Assembly (NCBI GenBank): GCA_023434465.1
Contig: JAEYSQ010000110.1
Span: forward strand, 1-12,986
Origin: Actinomycetes bacterium
GTDB lineage: Bacteria; Actinomycetota; Thermoleophilia; Solirubrobacterales; 70-9
Reading direction: 5' to 3'
DNA length: 12,986 nt
Shown here: piece after piece, positions 12,728-12,986 of the stretch
Numbering within the stretch: the first letter of the stretch is position 1
How the letters are laid out: every line of letters starts with the position of its first letter
Program-made: the position numbers and the translations under genes
Notes under the pieces: generated by a model
Told to the model about the DNA's origin: nothing
What the model saw: only the letters and a program-made list of their open reading frames with translations
The model's database searches: none

Positions 12728-12850
12728 GGCTTGCGGGGTTAGCTGTCGGGCTCGCGCTGAAAGAGCAGCGCTACCTGGCGGAAGCCAGTGATTCGCCCCT
12801 GGACCGGTGTCCTTTGGGTCCCCCGTTCTCCGCGATCTTGAGGCGGAGAT
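12728..12850 (-). ncRNA. ydaO/yuaA cyclic di-AMP riboswitch
   Basis: Read on the minus strand, the conserved blocks appear in order. First is a hairpin TCTCCGC/GCGGAGA (arms at about 12849-12843 and 12833-12827). Then come GGGGGACCCA, a GGAC..GGTCC hairpin, GGGGCGAATC, GGTAG, a CGCTG/CAGCG hairpin, and the diagnostic CCCGACAGCTAACCCCGCAAGC (about 12749-12728; sequence split: CCCGACAGC, TAACCCCG, CAAGC). These are the hallmark elements of the ydaO aptamer, which binds cyclic di-AMP and usually switches its gene off. The aptamer ends 20 bases before the rlpA-like ATG. No terminator hairpin fits between, so control is more likely at translation initiation. The outer P1 stem is weak in this sequence. 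Confidence 0.9.
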
Positions 12851-12986
12851 TCAGCAGAAGGTGAGGAAACGTTAGCAAATGCTCACGGACGACGCGCATT
12901 TCGCTCTGTGACGTTGGTCCGTCCCTTCATGAACCGTCCGTTCACATAGTTCCGCTCACAAAGTCCCGGGTGGCTCACATAGCGCC
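12851..12986 (-). promoter_or_regulatory. Upstream region of the riboswitch-rlpA transcript with three TGTGA direct repeats
   Basis: On the plus strand, [CT]TCACA[AT]AG occurs at 12941-12949, 12955-12963 and 12974-12982 (CTATGTGAA, CTTTGTGAG and CTATGTGAG on the minus strand). They are direct repeats, not a CRP-type palindrome. A further GTGAG (12882-12886 region) pairs with CCTCAC near 12861. No clear -35/-10 pair was seen, and the window ends here. Confidence 0.35.

Noticed and set aside
1..12986. Mobile elements, CRISPR arrays, tRNA or rRNA genes, toxin-antitoxin pairs
   Set aside because: No transposase or integrase motifs, regular spacer arrays, cloverleaf-like intergenic sequence or paired small genes were seen.

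Overview
The window is GC-rich, densely packed bacterial chromosome with ATGA start/stop overlaps and occasional TTG/GTG starts. An actinobacterium is the best fit, possibly of the Thermoleophilia/Solirubrobacterales type. This rests on a GlnA2-like glutamine synthetase, a secreted six-cysteine protein of a kind I associate with that group, and a ydaO-type riboswitch in front of a secreted cell-wall protein. The placement is inference; no rRNA or marker gene is present. I see no mobile element, CRISPR array, tRNA or rRNA.

Layout. Positions 1-1358 (+) hold the tail of a translationally coupled operon: the end of the succinate-CoA ligase beta subunit, the complete alpha subunit, and a small FixX-like one-cluster ferredoxin, closed by a strong hairpin. 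Positions 1481-4393 (+) hold a MACS-like acyl-CoA synthetase followed 48 bases later by a class III, PLP-dependent aminotransferase of the glutamate-1-semialdehyde aminomutase type. Positions 4422-6213 (-) hold a two-gene unit: a membrane GGDEF diguanylate cyclase, then a six-helix membrane protein with an HLHH motif. Divergent from it, 6279-8778 (+) carries a YyaL/SPATA20-type thioredoxin-fold protein overlapping a SnoaL-like protein. Convergent to that, with stop codons directly abutting, is a GlnA2-like glutamine synthetase (8779-10131, -).

The glutamine synthetase and a divergent, cysteine-free AhpD/carboxymuconolactone-decarboxylase-fold protein (10342-10908, +) share an AT-rich control region. 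It contains a 17-bp palindrome over the likely promoter spacer and four TAA-centred repeats exactly 11 bp apart. A bidirectional terminator at about 10993-11027 separates that gene from two minus-strand genes for exported proteins: a six-cysteine secreted protein of unknown function, and an RlpA-like double-psi beta-barrel protein with a peptidoglycan-binding domain.

The RlpA-like gene is preceded by a clear ydaO/yuaA (cyclic di-AMP) riboswitch. Cyclic di-GMP synthesis and cyclic di-AMP sensing therefore both occur in the window, although nothing shows they are connected. No wholly new defence or mobile system is visible. The most interesting leads are the riboswitch-rlpA unit, the glutamine synthetase control region, the sucCD-ferredoxin operon, the GGDEF-HLHH pair, and the AhpD-fold protein that has lost its catalytic cysteines.
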